A stretch of DNA of 33,849 nt. It comes from an uncultured Bacilli bacterium (GTDB lineage: Bacteria > Bacillota_I > Bacilli_A > RF39 > UBA660). How positions within the stretch are numbered: the stretch's first letter is position 1; the number at the start of each line of letters is the position of its first letter. Positions 31,948 through 33,849 of this stretch are shown here, one piece after another. The stretch is from positions 1-33,849 of the forward strand of contig CAJUQG010000014.1 of the NCBI GenBank assembly GCA_910588025.1, read 5' to 3'. The notes beneath the pieces are model-generated. The model ran no database searches. It was not told where the DNA came from and was given only the letters and a program-made list of their open reading frames with translations. Position numbers and translations under genes: made by a program.

Positions 31948-33093
31948 TTATGTATGCCACACCATTGGTACACCATAACTTTCCACTATTTTCTTCTTGC
32001 GTAAAAGTATTTCTTCTTTTTGCTTTAAAACTGAAGCATCTATTTTGTCAAATAAATAAACTTTAAAATCACGAAAATTTCGATTATAAGAGGTATAAGT
32101 TAAATTAGTTTCTAAATTACCAATTTCAATTGTTTTGTCATTTCCTTTTTCCGTTTTAGTAATCGTAACTGTTGCCATAAGCCCAACTAACTTATCGATG
32201 CCAGTCTGTGCTGAAATAAAATTACCAAACGAATAAAAAACTAAAGTTTTACCAATCTGTTCAATCGGTTCTATCACATGTGGATGATTACCAATTACAA
32301 TATCTACACCAGCTTCAGCCAAAAAATGAGCAATACGTACTTGCTCTTCCACTGGTTCATTATGATACTCACTCCCCCAGTGCATAGAAACCAAAATTAT
32401 ATCTACCTTATCTTTTACTTTTGCAATATCTTGTAAAACTCTCTCATCTGAATAAAGATTTACTAAATACTCTTCCCCTTTTGGAATAAGTATTCCATTT
32501 GTTGTCGTTGTATAAGACAAAAACGCATATTTAATACCATTTTTTTCACCTACAGGAATCGTTTCTTGACATGCAAAAGAATCACAAGAACCACTCATTA
32601 ATACTCCATTTTGTTTCCTCCAATATTGGTAAGAATTAATAACGGCTTCTTTCCCCCTATCAAGAGTATGATTATTTGCTGTACTAACTAAATTAAATCC
32701 TGCATCAACAAAAGCATCTCCAACTTCATAAGGAGAATTAAAACGAGGATACGTTGATAAACCTATCACTTCTCCCCCTAAAATGCTTTCTTGATTGTAA
32801 TAAGCTAAATCATAGGTTTGAATGATAGGTTTAATCTCCTCTAATTGTTTCAAAAAAGAATACTTACCATTTTGATAACCGTCTTTATAAACGCCATCAT
32901 GATATAGTGCATCTCCTACCATCACAAGTCGCAAAGTAGAAATATTTTCTTTTAATTCTGGAACATTCCCATCAATTAAATATGTATCTGTAATAAAATG
33001 ATCTTTATTTAAAATATGATAAATACGAAACAATATAAAAATACCTACACACACTAAAATAACAATAAGATAAATCTTTTCAGGTACTTTCAT
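31948..33093 (-). CDS. CapA-family membrane-anchored metallophosphatase-like protein
   Basis: A 381-aa protein of the CapA/PgsA family (poly-gamma-glutamate synthesis accessory protein). One N-terminal anchor (about 7-24) precedes an extracytoplasmic domain. Motifs in order are LVMVGDALYHDG, NNHTLDRG, SMHWGSEYHNEP, GNHPHVIEP and YSFGNFIS, which resemble a calcineurin-like phosphatase core. The ATG at 33093 (MKVPEKIYL) is preferred because GGTGAT precedes it and the anchor follows directly; a further upstream start at 33147 would add 18 residues without support. No capBC partners are adjacent, so capsule synthesis is not shown; many stand-alone CapA proteins have unknown roles. Confidence 0.87.
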   Translation of the reverse strand: MKVPEKIYLIVILVCVGIFILFRIYHILNKDHFITDTYLIDGNVPELKENISTLRLVMVGDALYHDGVYKDGYQNGKYSFLKQLEEIKPIIQTYDLAYYNQESILGGEVIGLSTYPRFNSPYEVGDAFVDAGFNLVSTANNHTLDRGKEAVINSYQYWRKQNGVLMSGSCDSFACQETIPVGEKNGIKYAFLSYTTTTNGILIPKGEEYLVNLYSDERVLQDIAKVKDKVDIILVSMHWGSEYHNEPVEEQVRIAHFLAEAGVDIVIGNHPHVIEPIEQIGKTLVFYSFGNFISAQTGIDKLVGLMATVTITKTEKGNDKTIEIGNLETNLTYTSYNRNFRDFKVYLFDKIDASVLKQKEEILLRKKKIVESYGVPMVWHT

Positions 33094-33182
33094 AATATCA
33101 CCAAACTTATTATAAAAAAGATAGGAAAAATCCAAAAGAAAAAACATTCGACAAAATATGAAATTATCAAAAACACTTCTAC

Positions 33183-33211
33183 TTTACATTTTATAAAAAT
33201 TATAATAATAT
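33183..33211 (+). promoter_or_regulatory. Probable promoter of tRNA-Thr
   Basis: TTTACA (33183-33188) and TAATAT (33206-33211) are 17 nt apart and end 10 nt before the tRNA. The region is very AT-rich, which lowers confidence. Confidence 0.45.
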
Positions 33212-33221
33212 TTTATTAGTT

Positions 33222-33295
33222 GCCGATTTAGTACAGTGGTAGTACAGATGCATGGTAAGCATCAGAGGGCAGTTCAATTCTGCCAATCGGCACCA
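33222..33295 (+). tRNA. tRNA-Thr (anticodon GGT)
   Basis: A 74-nt tRNA with acceptor stem GCCGATT/AATCGGC, D arm GTAC/GTAC, anticodon stem GATGC/GCATC with loop ATGGTAA (anticodon GGT), T arm GGCAG/CTGCC with loop TTCAATT, and an encoded CCA. G1-C72, C2-G71 and A37 fit threonine identity. Confidence 0.93.
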
Positions 33296-33340
33296 GTAAG
33301 CAATCTGTCCAGACTTTTATAGTTTAGGGCTTAAATATAT

Positions 33341-33376
33341 AAGTATCAATTTCAAATAAGAAGTTGGTACTTTTTT
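33341..33376 (+). terminator. Terminator of tRNA-Thr
   Basis: AAGTATCAA (33341-33349) pairs with TTGGTACTT (33364-33372, one U-G) around a 14-nt loop and is followed by four more T residues. The 3' arm is also one half of an 11-bp inverted repeat that flanks the next ORF. Confidence 0.6.
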
Positions 33377-33708
33377 AGTGTTTAAGTAAAAGAGGAGGAT
33401 TGTTTAAAATGGTAACTATTACAAAGAAAGAATTAGAAATAGATAATGAATTAAAGAATAAAATAGAATTTATATGTAGTTTTTGTAATACTACACCTAC
33501 TATTATTAATGGTAATATTAGGAAAGTTAATAAGACAAATTTAAACTACATAGAACCCCATAGGATTATTATTAAAGGTATTACTTTTCTAGTATTTAAT
33601 TATTCTAATGAAATCTTTATTGAGAATTTATCTAATAGAATTAAATTATCAGATTTAGAAACCTTTATAAAAACATTAAACTAGTTATAAGTAATTTGTA
33701 CCAACTTC
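33360..33708. repeat. 11-bp inverted repeat flanking a small ORF
   Basis: GAAGTTGGTAC (33360-33370) recurs as its exact complement GTACCAACTTC at 33698-33708, enclosing the 91-aa gene with about 327 bp between. This could be the ends of a small mobile cassette or a chance pairing with the tRNA terminator arm. Confidence 0.4.
33409..33684 (+). CDS. Hypothetical protein, 91 aa
   Basis: I do not recognise a family. The protein begins MVTITKKELEID and has a single C-x-x-C (FICSFCNTTP), a central beta-rich stretch (RIIIKGITFLVFNYSNEIFIENL) and a C-terminal helix. The ATG at 33409 has GAGGAGG at 33392-33398; an in-frame TTG at 33400 would lie too close to it. The codons are very AT-rich, even by the standard of this window, which along with the flanking inverted repeat and the tRNA next door hints at recent acquisition. 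No promoter other than read-through from the tRNA is clear. Confidence 0.65.
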   Translation: MVTITKKELEIDNELKNKIEFICSFCNTTPTIINGNIRKVNKTNLNYIEPHRIIIKGITFLVFNYSNEIFIENLSNRIKLSDLETFIKTLN

Positions 33709-33751
33709 CTTTAAAATCGTCTTAAAATAGGCAAAAAATAGGAAATATGTC

Positions 33752-33779
33752 TTGACTTTAATGTTTAAATATCTATAAT
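33752..33779 (+). promoter_or_regulatory. Sigma-A promoter reading out of the window
   Basis: TTGACT (33752-33757) and TATAAT (33774-33779) are 16 nt apart. No start codon with a ribosome binding site follows within the remaining 70 bases, so the gene or RNA it drives lies mostly outside. A short inverted repeat AGTAC/GTACT is present at 33800-33816. Confidence 0.55.
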
Positions 33780-33849
33780 AAAAAAGCAATAAAGGATGCT
33801 AGTACCTGTCAAGTACTCACTAAATAAAAAGATAAATTAACTTAAATAT

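Noticed and set aside
33296..33849. A second copy of the tRNA-Thr 3' end as an attachment site
   Set aside because: I looked for the last bases of the tRNA in the remaining sequence and saw no copy; it may lie beyond the window or not exist.

Overview
The window is AT-rich, uses the standard bacterial code (TGA acts as a stop), has strong GGAGG-type ribosome binding sites and sigma-A promoters, and carries spore genes (spoIVA, spoVIF, cotE). CotE and SpoVIF are coat and sporulation proteins known from Bacilli, so I infer an endospore-forming, low-GC member of the Bacilli, plausibly a host-associated one with a compact genome. Nothing in the window fixes the genus.

Layout. 1-1530: a small unknown gene and a divergent VanY-type D,D-carboxypeptidase. 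1529-6747: two adjacent ABC exporters, a NatAB-like pair and an ATPase with two permeases. 6748-9170: an accessory stretch with a cysteine-rich zinc-ribbon protein, a dyad-rich divergent promoter region, an orphan 287-aa coiled-coil protein and decayed IS256-type remnants. 9173-12764: tRNA-Arg(CCG), a protein built from 48-residue repeats, rseP, cdsA and HU. 12876-16093: spoIVA, then spoVIF with four small XRE-type regulators. 16081-20892: a cell-wall operon (M14 peptidase, L,D-transpeptidase, murF) preceded by der. 20951-21726: an orphan pilin-like protein and a frameshifted pseudogene. 21727-23958: khpA, rpsP, a metallophosphoesterase and cotE. 24078-28165: a HIT protein, an M16 peptidase pair and a dGTPase-like HD protein. 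28347-30990: a two-gene redox operon. 31067-33093: CapA-like, ferritin-like and TfoX-like genes. 33222-33849: tRNA-Thr(GGT), a small orphan ORF flanked by an 11-bp inverted repeat, and a promoter pointing out of the window.

How the genes fit together. Much of the window serves the cell envelope and the spore. MurF makes the pentapeptide that VanY-, L,D-transpeptidase- and M14-type enzymes would trim or cross-link. RseP and CdsA serve membrane proteolysis and phospholipid synthesis. SpoIVA, SpoVIF and CotE build the spore coat. Transcription is tightly packed: at two places the -35 box of a promoter lies inside the 3' arm of the preceding gene's terminator (rseP to the 48-residue-repeat gene, and metallophosphoesterase to rpsP). 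At two more places the -35 box follows the terminator or U-tract directly.

I see no CRISPR array, prophage, or defence or biosynthetic cluster that I could call a new system. The most interesting leads are the desaturase-like/flavoreductase pair, the regulator island around spoVIF, the 48-residue-repeat protein and the unusual M14 peptidase.
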